From positions 1 to 27,341 of the forward strand of contig CAMBOW010000014.1 in assembly GCA_945869365.1 (NCBI GenBank): a stretch of DNA of 27,341 nt, given 5' to 3'. The notes under the pieces are model-generated. The model was not told the origin of the DNA, did no database searches, and was given only the letters and a program-made list of their open reading frames with translations. This DNA is from Flavobacterium psychrophilum. Lineage in GTDB: Bacteria > Bacteroidota > Bacteroidia > Flavobacteriales > Flavobacteriaceae. This document shows positions 8,525 to 17,390 of this stretch, piece after piece. A program made the position numbers and the translations under genes. Every line of letters starts with the position of its first letter. The first letter of the stretch is position 1.

Positions 8525-10342
8525 ATGGGTTTAGTTACCGCAAAAGAAGTTGCCAAAGCAATAAACACCGACAAATATGGCGTATTAGGCACCTTTTCCG
8601 GTTGGCTGCTTACCAAGGTATTAAAGATCTCGACCTTAAACAAAATATACGACCGCAACAAACACCTAAAAGATCTAGAGTTTTTGAATTCGGTCTTGGA
8701 TGAGTTCCAAATTAAATTTGAAATTCCAGAAGCTGACTTAAAACGTCTTCCAAAAGACGGAGCCTACATTACCATTTCCAATCATCCATTGGGTGGAATC
8801 GACGGAATTCTATTGTTAAAATTAATGCTGGAGCACGAGCCTAATTTTAAGATTATTGCCAACTTTTTATTGCACCGCATTGATCCACTCAAAAAGTACA
8901 TCATGCCGGTAAATCCCTTCGAAAATCATAAAGGAGCAAAGTCAAGCGTGATTGGCATCAAAGAAACATTGCGACATTTGAGTGATGGCAAGCCTTTGGG
9001 CATGTTTCCTGCAGGAGAAGTTTCTACCTACAAGGCCGGCAAATTAGTGGTAGACAAACACTGGGAAGAAGGTGCGATCAAGGTGATTCGCAAAGCACAA
9101 GTGCCGGTAATTCCCATTTATTTTCACGCCAAAAATAGCTGGATGTTCTATTTGCTTTCCAAAATTAGTGGAACCTTGCGCACCGCAAAATTGCCCTCGG
9201 AATTACTCACCCAAAAGGACCGAATAATTAAAGTGCGCATCGGAAAACCCATTTCGGTTACCGAACAAAACGAACACACTACAATAGAGGATTATTCTGA
9301 ATTTTTGCGAAAGAAAACCTATATGTTGGCCAATTCATTTGAAAAAGAAACAAGTTTTTTATCGGCCTCCAATTTAAACCAATTCAAAACGCCAAAAAGT
9401 CCTAAAACGATTACTACTCCGGCGAATAATGAAAAAATGATTCTGGAGGTTGAGGCATTGCGCAAAGAAGACAACAGTCGCCTCACCCACAGTAAAAACT
9501 ACGAAGTGTTTTTTACAACCGCCAAGAGTATTCCAAACATCATGCATGAAATTGGCCGTTTACGGGAAATTACCTTCCGGGAAATTGGCGAAGGCACCAA
9601 CGAATCGACCGATTTAGACAAATTTGACAACTACTACCACCACATGTTTTTGTGGGATGATGAAGCCCAAAGAATTGCCGGCGCCTACCGCATGGGATTG
9701 GGAGCCGAAATATTTAGAAAGCACGGAATTAAAGGTTTTTATTTGCAAGAATTATTTCGATTTGAGCCAGAATTGTATGATATGATGAGCAAATCAATCG
9801 AAATGGGACGGGCATTTATTATCAAAGAATACCAACAAAAGCCCATGCCACTTTTCTTGCTTTGGAAAGGAATTGTCCACCTCACCTTGCGTTTTCCAGA
9901 ACATAAATTTTTAATTGGCGGGGTGAGCATCAGCAACCAGTTTACTGATTTTTCGAAATCCCTCATGATTGAATTCATGAAGTCTCACTATTATGATCCC
10001 TATATCGCGCAGTATATTCTCGCGAAAAAGGATTTTAAAATAAAACTAAAAGACGCAGATAAAGATTTTATTTTTGACGAAACCGAAGCCGATTTAAATA
10101 AGTTTGATAAAATCATTGACGAAATCGAACCGGGCGCGCTGAGGATGCCGGTGTTACTTAAAAAATACATTAAACAGAACGCAAAAGTAGTAGCCTTTAA
10201 TGTAGATCCTTTGTTTAATAACGCGATTGATGGATTAATGTACATTCGCATCGCCGACTTACCCGAAAGCACTGTAAAACCAGTTATGGAAGAATTTCAA
10301 GCTGAATTAGAACGCAAATTGGCCGAGAAAGGAGAGCTATAG
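8525..10342 (+). CDS. olsF: Bifunctional acyltransferase, OlsF-like aminolipid (ornithine/glycine lipid) synthase
   Basis: This 605-residue protein has two domains. The N-terminal part (about 75-270) is a PlsC/LPLAT-type O-acyltransferase: NHPLGGIDG (His87, Asp93) and FPAGEVS (161-167) are its catalytic and acceptor-binding motifs. The C-terminal part (about 340-590) matches the hemolysin/OlsB-type GNAT N-acyltransferase, with LREITFREIGEGTN, FLWDDEAQRIAGAYRMG and ELFRFEPE. This order is that of OlsF, in which the C-terminal domain N-acylates ornithine from a 3-hydroxyacyl-ACP and the N-terminal domain adds the second acyl chain. In Bacteroidota the head group may be glycine or ornithine; the sequence does not decide. 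Product lipids are phosphorus-free membrane lipids. The start at 8525 follows a good -7 element. Its stop is only 7 bases from the convergent scoB stop. Confidence 0.82.
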   Translation: MGLVTAKEVAKAINTDKYGVLGTFSGWLLTKVLKISTLNKIYDRNKHLKDLEFLNSVLDEFQIKFEIPEADLKRLPKDGAYITISNHPLGGIDGILLLKLMLEHEPNFKIIANFLLHRIDPLKKYIMPVNPFENHKGAKSSVIGIKETLRHLSDGKPLGMFPAGEVSTYKAGKLVVDKHWEEGAIKVIRKAQVPVIPIYFHAKNSWMFYLLSKISGTLRTAKLPSELLTQKDRIIKVRIGKPISVTEQNEHTTIEDYSEFLRKKTYMLANSFEKETSFLSASNLNQFKTPKSPKTITTPANNEKMILEVEALRKEDNSRLTHSKNYEVFFTTAKSIPNIMHEIGRLREITFREIGEGTNESTDLDKFDNYYHHMFLWDDEAQRIAGAYRMGLGAEIFRKHGIKGFYLQELFRFEPELYDMMSKSIEMGRAFIIKEYQQKPMPLFLLWKGIVHLTLRFPEHKFLIGGVSISNQFTDFSKSLMIEFMKSHYYDPYIAQYILAKKDFKIKLKDADKDFIFDETEADLNKFDKIIDEIEPGALRMPVLLKKYIKQNAKVVAFNVDPLFNNAIDGLMYIRIADLPESTVKPVMEEFQAELERKLAEKGEL

Positions 10343-10349
10343 CAACGTA

Positions 10350-11003
10350 CTACAATTTCATTTCAGGAATAACTCCCTCTATTATCAAATCGGCTTCAGT
10401 AGCGGCTATAATTGCTTCTACGGTCACGCCAGGTGCGCGCTCAAGGAGCTTAAATCCGTCGGGCGTTACTTCCAACACGGCCAATTCGGTCACTACTTTT
10501 TTTACGCAACCTACTCCGGTAAGCGGTAAACTGCATTGTTTAAGAATTTTAGATTCGCCCGCTTTGTTCACGTGCATCATGGCAACAATTATATTTTCTG
10601 CCGAGGCCACTAAATCCATGGCGCCTCCCATGCCTTTCACCATTTTACCCGGTATTTTCCAATTGGCAATGTCACCATTTTCAGACACTTCCATGGCCCC
10701 CAAAATGGTCAAATCGACATGTTGTCCGCGAATCATGCCAAAACTGGTAGCCGAATCAAAAAAAGAAGCGCCCGGCATGGTGGTAATGGTTTGTTTTCCG
10801 GCATTAATCACATCGGCATCTTCTTCGCCCTCAAACGGAAAAGGACCCATGCCCAACACACCGTTTTCGCTTTGAAACTCTACCTCAATATCGGTGCGCA
10901 CATAATTGGCAACCAAGGTGGGAATACCAATGCCTAGATTTACATAATAGCCGTCTTGAACTTCTTGGGCGATGCGTTTTGCAATTTCTTCTTTACCAAG
11001 CAT
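10350..11003 (-). CDS. scoB: 3-oxoacid (succinyl-CoA:acetoacetate) CoA-transferase subunit B
   Basis: This 217-residue subunit carries the SENGVLGMGPFP signature, in which Glu46 is the family's catalytic residue forming the glutamyl-CoA thioester. Other family phrases include NLGIGIPTLVANY, GGAMDL and LPLTGVGCVKKVVTELAV. With subunit A it moves CoA between succinyl-CoA and acetoacetate or a similar 3-oxoacid, in the cytoplasm. It is the last gene of the ricT-gldH-PBP1A-scoA-scoB run, 26 bases after scoA. No terminator is visible before the convergent acyltransferase gene. Confidence 0.93.
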   Translation of the reverse strand: MLGKEEIAKRIAQEVQDGYYVNLGIGIPTLVANYVRTDIEVEFQSENGVLGMGPFPFEGEEDADVINAGKQTITTMPGASFFDSATSFGMIRGQHVDLTILGAMEVSENGDIANWKIPGKMVKGMGGAMDLVASAENIIVAMMHVNKAGESKILKQCSLPLTGVGCVKKVVTELAVLEVTPDGFKLLERAPGVTVEAIIAATEADLIIEGVIPEMKL

Positions 11004-11029
11004 GGTGATGTCTTTTGGAAATTTGAAAA

Positions 11030-11740
11030 TTATTGAGGGTAGTTTCGTTGTCTAGTCGTGCGTTGTTCGATGCGTTTTTCGAAGGTTTTTCCTTGAAAAA
11101 TGCGCTGCACCAATATGCCTGGAATATGGATCTGATTGGGGTCTAATTCGCCCGCTTCAACCAACTCTTCTACTTCGGCTACTGTAATTTTGGCTGCGCC
11201 ACACATGCTCGGATTAAAATTTCGGGCGGTACCTTTAAAAATTAAATTCCCTGCGGTATCGCCTTTCCATGCTTTTACGATGGCAAAATCAGCCTTGAAC
11301 GCGTGTTCCATTACGTGCATTTTTCCGTTAAATTCGCGTGTTTCTTTGCCTTCGGCCACTTCGGTCCCGTAACCCGCTGGGGTAAAAAAGGCAGGAATGC
11401 CCGCTTGGGCTGCGCGGCAGCGTTCGGCCAAAGTACCTTGAGGGATTAGTTCTACTTCGAGTTCTCCCGACAACATTTGTCGCTCAAATTCGGTGTTTTC
11501 GCCCACATACGACGAAATCATTTTTTTGATTTGTTTGTGCTGCAACAACAAGCCTAAGCCAAAATCATCCACTCCGGCATTGTTGGACACGCAAGTAAGG
11601 GTGTTCACTTGTTTGGCCACCAATTCTGCAATGCTGTTTTCTGGAATGCCACATAAGCCAAATCCGCCTAGGAGTAAGGTCATACCGCTTTCAACGCCTT
11701 GCAGCGCTTCTTGAACTGTGGCTACTTTTTTATTAATCAT
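11030..11740 (-). CDS. scoA: 3-oxoacid (succinyl-CoA:acetoacetate) CoA-transferase subunit A
   Basis: This 236-residue protein is a family I CoA-transferase alpha subunit. It shows [12 protein letters not shown] near residue 22, [14 protein letters not shown], a GxGT-like [13 protein letters not shown] and the [18 protein letters not shown] segment. It pairs with ScoB. A short positively charged tail (about 225-236, [10 protein letters not shown]) is also usual in the family. The ATG is 12 bases after the PBP1A stop codon, which implies transcription in the same operon. It may also be annotated atoD; substrate preference cannot be decided from sequence. Confidence 0.93.
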   Translation of the reverse strand: MINKKVATVQEALQGVESGMTLLLGGFGLCGIPENSIAELVAKQVNTLTCVSNNAGVDDFGLGLLLQHKQIKKMISSYVGENTEFERQMLSGELEVELIPQGTLAERCRAAQAGIPAFFTPAGYGTEVAEGKETREFNGKMHVMEHAFKADFAIVKAWKGDTAGNLIFKGTARNFNPSMCGAAKITVAEVEELVEAGELDPNQIHIPGILVQRIFQGKTFEKRIEQRTTRQRNYPQ

Positions 11741-11752
11741 ATGAAAACCGTA

Positions 11753-14047
11753 TTATAATCCTATTTCTTGGGTATCTTGCTCGGCGGCAACGGTATCTTG
11801 CACAGGTGGTGCCCAACAATCTACTTTTATTGACAAATTAGCCGGACGTTCAAAATCAGTTTTGGATACCGTTAAGGTTTCGTCGGCATAACATTTTTTC
11901 ATAAATATTGCCCAAATAGGTAGGGCAGCGGTGGCGCCTTGTCCGTAGGTAATTCCTTTAAATCGGGCCGATCGGTCTTCGCATCCCACCCAAACTCCGG
12001 CAGCCAAATTGGGAACCATTCCCATAAACCAACCATCCGATTGATTTTGTGTGGTTCCTGTTTTTCCGGCAATCGGATTCGTAAATACATACGGATATCC
12101 GGTTACGCGGTTGTATCCATGGCCTCCACCTTGGGTACGCAAACGGGCTCCCGATCCGCCTTCGGTCACGCCTTCCAATAATTTGATTACCGCAAAGGCA
12201 ATGTCTTTGTTGAGCACGTCATGCGATTCGGTGCTGGGTTCGTAGATGACCACACCGTTTTTGTCTTCTATGCGGGTAATGAATTGGGGTTTAATGTACA
12301 CCCCTTCGTTGGCAAAAGTGCTGTAGGCGGCCACCATATCTTGCACCGTGATTTCTACTGCGCCAAGCGCAATGGCTGGTTGTGCAGGTATGTCTGATTT
12401 TACGCCCAATTTGTGGGTTAATTCTACGACCGCTTCTGGCCCAACTTTGTCAATTAATTTGGCCGATACGGTATTTATCGACATGGCCAAGGCTTTTTTA
12501 AGGGTAACCATGCCGCGGTATTCATTATCCGAATTGTGCGGTTCCCAATCTTCGGTTACATTGTGACGGCCTTTGTGAATCATAAACGGACTGTCTATGA
12601 TCGAATCGCAAGGCGACATGTTTAGTTGCTCTATGGCTGTGGCATATACAAAAGGCTTAAAGGTAGAGCCTACTTGTCGGGCGCCTTGACCCACGTGGTC
12701 GTACTGAAAATATTTGTAATTAATTCCGCCCACCCATGCTTTAATGTGTCCGGTATTGGGTTCCATGGCCATCATGCCCGTTTGCAAAAAGCTTTTGTAA
12801 TAGCGAATAGAATCCAGGGGAGTCATAACCGTATCGCGTTCGCCTTTCCACGTAAACACTTTCATTTTGGTTTTTTTAGAAAACGAACGAATGATGTCTT
12901 CTTCTGATTTATCCAAAGCACTCATTTCCCGCCAACGCTCTGAACCGCGCATGGCTTTGTCCAGTAATTTTTTGGTTTCGGCCTCCGAAATATTGACAAA
13001 TGGGGCGTTTTTATTTTCCTTTTGTTGGGTAGCCAACTCCGCTTGTAGGTTGGGCAAGTGTTGCTGCACCGCTTCTTCGGCATAGGTTTGCATGCGCGAA
13101 TCAATCGTGGTGTATATCTTGAGGCCATCCTTGTACATGTCGTATTCGGTACCGTCTGATTTTTTGTTTTCTTTCACCCAACTTTTCATAAAATCGCGCA
13201 GGTATTCGCGAAAATAGGTCCCAATCCCGTCGGTGTGGCTTTCGGGTTGAAAATGCAATACGATGGAATCTTTTTCTAGGGCTTCTTTTTGGTTTTCGGG
13301 TAAGAAATTATTTTTCACCATCTGACCCAACACCACATTGCGGCGGGCTGTTACTTTTTCGATGCGGCGAATGGGGTTAAACAAGGAGGGGTTTTTAAGC
13401 ATCCCCACCAACATGGCACTTTCGGTAATGGTTAAATCGCGGGGTTCTTTGCCAAAATATACCTTGGCTGCCGATCGAATTCCCACGGCGGTGTTCACAA
13501 AATCGGCCTTATTAAAATACATGGCAATGATTTCGTTTTTGGTGTATTGGCGCTCCAATCGAATGGCGATAATCCACTCTTTGGCTTTTTGAATAATCCG
13601 CAGCGGTAAAAATCGAGAGCCTTCGCCGTGAAACAACAACTTGGCCAATTGTTGGGTGAGCGTACTGGCTCCTCCGCTGGTTCCCACACTCAATACGGCC
13701 CGCAATGTACCGCGTCCGTCAATCCCTGAATGCTCAAAAAAACGCTCGTCTTCGGTAGCAATTAAGGCATTCACTAGGTGTTTGGGTAAATCGGCATATT
13801 TAATGGGCGTTCGGTTTTCGTTATAAAATTTCCCGATTGTAGCTCCATCGGCTGCAATGATTTCGGTAGCCAAATTGGAATCAGGATTCTCTAAATCTTC
13901 AAACGAAGGCATGGATCCAAAAAGGCCCCAAGAGGCAAACAGAAAAAACAAGCTCAACCCACCCAAAAAATAAAAAAATACTTTCCAGAAGCGTTTTTTG
14001 AAATACGCCAAATCGTGTTGTTGGTTTAAATTAAATGAGAACGCCAT
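11753..14047 (-). CDS. Penicillin-binding protein 1A (bifunctional transglycosylase/transpeptidase)
   Basis: This 764-residue class A PBP has a short cytoplasmic N-terminus and one membrane segment (about 21-42). The GT51 glycosyltransferase domain contains EDERFFEHSGID (99-110, catalytic Glu99) and GASTLTQQLAK (126-136). The transpeptidase domain has all three motifs: STFK (461-464, acylated Ser461), SIN (523-525) and KTGT (662-665). It polymerises lipid II and cross-links peptidoglycan in the periplasm. The start is 3 bases after the gldH stop codon, and scoA follows 12 bases downstream, so it is in the middle of an operon. All catalytic residues are present and the length is normal. Names used for such genes include ponA and mrcA. 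Confidence 0.95.
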   Translation of the reverse strand: MAFSFNLNQQHDLAYFKKRFWKVFFYFLGGLSLFFLFASWGLFGSMPSFEDLENPDSNLATEIIAADGATIGKFYNENRTPIKYADLPKHLVNALIATEDERFFEHSGIDGRGTLRAVLSVGTSGGASTLTQQLAKLLFHGEGSRFLPLRIIQKAKEWIIAIRLERQYTKNEIIAMYFNKADFVNTAVGIRSAAKVYFGKEPRDLTITESAMLVGMLKNPSLFNPIRRIEKVTARRNVVLGQMVKNNFLPENQKEALEKDSIVLHFQPESHTDGIGTYFREYLRDFMKSWVKENKKSDGTEYDMYKDGLKIYTTIDSRMQTYAEEAVQQHLPNLQAELATQQKENKNAPFVNISEAETKKLLDKAMRGSERWREMSALDKSEEDIIRSFSKKTKMKVFTWKGERDTVMTPLDSIRYYKSFLQTGMMAMEPNTGHIKAWVGGINYKYFQYDHVGQGARQVGSTFKPFVYATAIEQLNMSPCDSIIDSPFMIHKGRHNVTEDWEPHNSDNEYRGMVTLKKALAMSINTVSAKLIDKVGPEAVVELTHKLGVKSDIPAQPAIALGAVEITVQDMVAAYSTFANEGVYIKPQFITRIEDKNGVVIYEPSTESHDVLNKDIAFAVIKLLEGVTEGGSGARLRTQGGGHGYNRVTGYPYVFTNPIAGKTGTTQNQSDGWFMGMVPNLAAGVWVGCEDRSARFKGITYGQGATAALPIWAIFMKKCYADETLTVSKTDFERPANLSIKVDCWAPPVQDTVAAEQDTQEIGL

Positions 14048-14050
14048 AAT

Positions 14051-14533
14051 TTACTCTGTTTTTTCAATTCTAAATCCCACATCGGTAATTCCGGGAAGTT
14101 CGGTAACGCCGGGAATTTTTCCGGTTTGTCGCACCGCTTGTTGAACGCGCGCCTGATAAACTCCTTTCTGTGCTTTGAACTGTGTTTTGTAGGTCAATTT
14201 GCTTTCCTTCACGTCGGTAAAGCCGTCGCCCAACAAGCTGCCATCAGGGTTGGCCATGGCATACTCTAAGGTGTCAACCAAGGTAACTTTGTTGGGTTGA
14301 TCTAAACTCACAATCAAAAAAATATTATTGAACGGATAGTCGTTGTTGTCGCGAAGCGTGAGGTACATATTGTACTTTTTGGTTGCTTCTAAGGCGGGCA
14401 AATCAAAGCGCACCAAACTATCTTGATGCCACGCGTTGCCCACGTCTTTGTATTCATCAAACACCCGGTTTTTATCGCAGGAAACCAACAGCAAGGTAGC
14501 TGCAACAATCGCTATGCTATTGCTTATTCTCAT
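14051..14533 (-). CDS. gldH: Gliding motility lipoprotein GldH
   Basis: This 160-residue protein has a lipoprotein signal ending in LVSC (Cys19), followed by a domain matching GldH: VFDEYKDVGNAWHQDS, YPFNNIFLIVSLDQP, LEYAMANPDG and a terminal VGFRIEK. GldH is a lipoprotein needed for gliding in Flavobacterium johnsoniae, within the gliding/T9SS machinery. Its first 17 bases overlap the end of ricT, a sign of translational coupling, and PBP1A follows after 3 bases. The ricT-gldH order is usual in the group (recollection). Its presence agrees with the T9SS cargo proteins at both ends of the window. Confidence 0.93.
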   Translation of the reverse strand: MRISNSIAIVAATLLLVSCDKNRVFDEYKDVGNAWHQDSLVRFDLPALEATKKYNMYLTLRDNNDYPFNNIFLIVSLDQPNKVTLVDTLEYAMANPDGSLLGDGFTDVKESKLTYKTQFKAQKGVYQARVQQAVRQTGKIPGVTELPGITDVGFRIEKTE

Positions 14534-15764
14534 TGCGGTTATTGGGCGTTATTTTCGGTTGACCGGTTCGCGGTGGTTGATTTCTGTTGGCTAGTCTATT
14601 GTTGTTGTTTGAATTTGCTGGTGTATTTTCTCCGTTGGGTTTGCGGTTTTTATTGTTTTTTTTCTTTCTTTTTGGCTGGTCAAAACGGGTGAGACTTTCT
14701 TGACCCATCGCGTTATTAAAGTCTTTTTCTGGCTCTGTTGTAACCTCTAGTGCGTAATCTTCGAGGGAAGAAACTTTGTTTTTCAATTTGTTTTCAGCGA
14801 GAATTTCTTTAACCTGTTCAATTTTTAACACATGCCAATTGGCAAAATTATCGGTGTAGGCAAACCACATGAGGCCTTTAAAAATATCTTGTTTTTGGCA
14901 TATTGCCATTCCTTTTTCGGTCTGTAATTTGGTGTCAAAATCAGGAAATCCTTGAAGTGCATCCAAGTAGGTGTCCAATTCGTAGTTCAAGCAGCACTTC
15001 AATTTGCCACATTGACCCGCTAATTTTTGCGGATTTAATGACAATTGTTGGTAACGGGCTGCCGAGGTGTTTACACTTCTAAAATCGGTGAGCCACGTAG
15101 AACAACACAGTTCGCGTCCGCAAGATCCAATGCCTCCCAAACGAGAAGCTTCCTGACGAAACCCTATTTGTTTCATCTCTATTCTCGTGCTAAAATCTTT
15201 GGCAAAATCTTTAATCAGCAAACGAAAATCAACTCGGTCATTGGCGGTATAATAAAAAGTCGCTTTCGAGCCGTCGCCTTGAAATTCAATATCCGAAATT
15301 TTCATTTCTAGTTTTTGTGCAATGGCCAATTCGCGCGCGCGCACTTTCATGGCTTCTTCTTTGTCGCGTGAGGCCGACCAAATATCGATGTCTTTTTGGG
15401 ATGCTTTGCGGTATATTTTGGCTATTTCAGGACTGGTAACGGCTACTCCTTTTTTCTTCATTTGGATTTTCACCAATTCACCGGTGAGCGTAACAATCCC
15501 GATGTCGTGTCCGGGAGAGGCCTCGGTAGCTACTATATCGCCAATACTTAAACTCAATTTTTCGGTGTTGCGGTAAAATTCTTTTCGACCGTTTTTGAAA
15601 CGCACTTCTACGCAATCAAATGGTGCTTCACCATTGGGAAGGCTCATGTTGGCCAACCAATCAAATACGGTCAATTTGTTGCAGCTATCGGTGCCGCAAG
15701 TCCCATTATTTTTACACCCTTTGGGTGCACCACCCGTTGAGGTTGAACAACTTGTACATGCCAT
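14517..15764 (-). CDS. ricT: PSP1-domain protein, RicT-like iron-sulfur RNA-processing regulator
   Basis: This 415-residue protein has the PSP1/YaaT domain (about 45-275). It contains GIGSCGRELCCSTWL (Cys215, 220, 221) and GQCGKLKCCLNYE (Cys252, 257, 258), which carry the conserved cysteines of RicT. In Bacillus subtilis RicT, with RicA and RicF, binds Fe-S clusters and affects RNase Y-dependent mRNA processing; the role here is inferred. The N-terminus has five further cysteines within 28 residues (3, 6, 17, 23, 28). The last 50 residues are a low-complexity tail of N, K, R and P with no recognisable domain. It is first in a five-gene operon and its end overlaps gldH by 17 bases. Confidence 0.88.
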   Translation of the reverse strand: MACTSCSTSTGGAPKGCKNNGTCGTDSCNKLTVFDWLANMSLPNGEAPFDCVEVRFKNGRKEFYRNTEKLSLSIGDIVATEASPGHDIGIVTLTGELVKIQMKKKGVAVTSPEIAKIYRKASQKDIDIWSASRDKEEAMKVRARELAIAQKLEMKISDIEFQGDGSKATFYYTANDRVDFRLLIKDFAKDFSTRIEMKQIGFRQEASRLGGIGSCGRELCCSTWLTDFRSVNTSAARYQQLSLNPQKLAGQCGKLKCCLNYELDTYLDALQGFPDFDTKLQTEKGMAICQKQDIFKGLMWFAYTDNFANWHVLKIEQVKEILAENKLKNKVSSLEDYALEVTTEPEKDFNNAMGQESLTRFDQPKRKKKNNKNRKPNGENTPANSNNNNRLANRNQPPRTGQPKITPNNRNENKQ

Positions 15765-15820
15765 AATCTATATCTGGTATCGCTACTGGAGCGAATTCTA
15801 TGTGTAAAACGATTTGTTCG

Positions 15821-15851
15821 TAAAGATAGTATTTAAGTTTTAAAGTTTCAA
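15821..15851 (-). promoter_or_regulatory. Candidate ricT operon promoter
   Basis: On the minus strand TTG (15849-15851) is followed after 20 bases by TATCTTTA (15821-15828), one mismatch from TAnnTTTG. It lies 56 bases before the ricT ATG. A small inverted repeat (CAGCA/TGCTG, 15852-15866) abuts the -33 side. Confidence 0.45.
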
Positions 15852-15925
15852 CAGCATATTTTGCTGCAAATACTGCGTTTCTTTTACCAAAACGATGTGC
15901 GCCTGACAGGCTTTAAGGTCAATTT

Positions 15926-17308
15926 TTAATTCAAATCTTGAGGTAGAATTTTATACACTTTATCCGATAAACGCAAACGAAAAGGTACTTCGAAAGTAAG
16001 CTTGTCACCTGGTTTGGCCACGGTATTTTCGAGGCCGTTTACCGTCATTTTTGTGAGTACTAGTTTTTCATTCCCCGTCGTTGGCCCTACTATAAGCAAA
16101 GTATCACCCGTATGAAGTTGCTCGTTTTCTAGCTCAAAAAGGCCCACTTGTGCTTTCACATAATAGTGACTTATTTTACCCAGAAGCAGTTTTTTCTCGC
16201 GCTGTTTTGGGTTTATTTTATGACGAATATCCGAGGATTCTTGTGCTTTTGCCAAACTTATGTACGACAAGACTCCCGAATGCTTGAAGGTTAATTTCTC
16301 GGACTTTCCTTTGCGAAACACCTTGTTCCCCACTTGTTTGCCGCTTCGCAGTTTTACTTGTTCGGCCAAAGGCAGGTGCGTGACGGATAAACATTCTGGG
16401 GAGCAGCAGTTTTCCATGGCGGCTTGGCAGTCGTCGCATTGAATAAACAACAAATGACAGCCGTCGTTCAAGCAATTGGTGTGGTTGTCGCATGGTTTTC
16501 CGCATTGGTGACATTGCGACACGATGTCGTCGGTGATGCGTTCGCCCAAACGGTGATCAAACACAAAATTCTTTCCGATGAATTTGCTTTCTAAGCCTTC
16601 TTCTTTAATTTGCTTGGCATAATTGATGATACCGCCCTCCAGTTGATACACGTGTTTGAATCCTTGGTGTTTGAAGTAGGCCGAAGCTTTTTCGCAGCGA
16701 ATACCGCCTGTGCAATACATCACCAAGTTTTTGTCTTCTTTGTGCAACTTGAGTTGTTCGCGCAAAATGGGCAAACTCTCGCGAAAAGTCTCCACATCGG
16801 GTGTAATGGCGCCCTTAAAGTGACCTATTTCGCTTTCGTAGTGGTTTCTAAAATCGACCACGATAGTGTTGGGATCGGCTAGAATTTGGTTGAACTCGTT
16901 GGCTTTTAGGTGGATGCCAATGTTGGTTACATCAAAGGTATCGTCGTGTAAACCGTCGGCTACAATTTTGTCGCGCACTTTGATGGTGAGTTTCAAAAAC
17001 GAATGGTCGTCGTGCTCCACCGCCACATTTAAACGGATGTTTTGCATGAAATCATAGGCTTCTAACGTTTCCCGGAATGCTTCCATGTGTTCGGCTGGCA
17101 CGCTCATTTGTGCGTTGATGCCTTCATGAGCGACGTAAATTCTACCTAGGGCGTCGAGGGAATTCCAGGCAAGAAATAGAGCGTCTCTAAATTGTTTAGG
17201 ATCTTGAATTTTGGCATACGCATAGAAAGACAACGTGAGTCGTTGTTTACCGGCTTGGTCAATGAGTTCGGCTCTTTCTTCTGCGCTTAAGGTGTTGTAC
17301 AGTTGCAT
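15926..17308 (-). CDS. trhO: tRNA uridine-34 hydroxylase TrhO with C-terminal EF-Tu-domain-2-like barrel
   Basis: This 460-residue protein is a TrhO/YceA-type rhodanese homologue. It has the N-terminal acylphosphatase-like part (about 22-120, RIYVAHEGINAQMS), a rhodanese domain (about 140-235) with the active loop CTGGIRC (Cys199, Cys205), and a cysteine-rich segment (Cys266-306) that probably binds zinc. TrhO uses oxygen to make 5-hydroxyuridine at the wobble position of tRNA. Residues about 373-460 add a separate domain: GKISHYYVKAQVG, GDTLLIVGPTTG, VAKPGDKL, LSDKVYKI. That pattern resembles EF-Tu domain 2-like or peptidase U32 C-terminal barrels. The family member in E. coli is about 350 residues, so this is an extended form. 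The gene stands alone behind a good promoter (17342-17370). Confidence 0.9.
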   Translation of the reverse strand: MQLYNTLSAEERAELIDQAGKQRLTLSFYAYAKIQDPKQFRDALFLAWNSLDALGRIYVAHEGINAQMSVPAEHMEAFRETLEAYDFMQNIRLNVAVEHDDHSFLKLTIKVRDKIVADGLHDDTFDVTNIGIHLKANEFNQILADPNTIVVDFRNHYESEIGHFKGAITPDVETFRESLPILREQLKLHKEDKNLVMYCTGGIRCEKASAYFKHQGFKHVYQLEGGIINYAKQIKEEGLESKFIGKNFVFDHRLGERITDDIVSQCHQCGKPCDNHTNCLNDGCHLLFIQCDDCQAAMENCCSPECLSVTHLPLAEQVKLRSGKQVGNKVFRKGKSEKLTFKHSGVLSYISLAKAQESSDIRHKINPKQREKKLLLGKISHYYVKAQVGLFELENEQLHTGDTLLIVGPTTGNEKLVLTKMTVNGLENTVAKPGDKLTFEVPFRLRLSDKVYKILPQDLN

Positions 17309-17341
17309 GCTATAAACAGTTTAAGTGAGAAAAATATAGCA

Positions 17342-17370
17342 CAAAAATAGGGGTTTTATTTCAACACCAA
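17342..17370 (-). promoter_or_regulatory. trhO promoter
   Basis: On the minus strand TTG (17368-17370) is spaced 18 bases from TATTTTTG (17342-17349), a full match to the Bacteroidota -33/-7 consensus. The start codon is 33 bases beyond the -7 element. This is the best-formed promoter in the window. Confidence 0.7.
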
Positions 17371-17390
17371 ACGGGCCTCAGCCGAATGTT

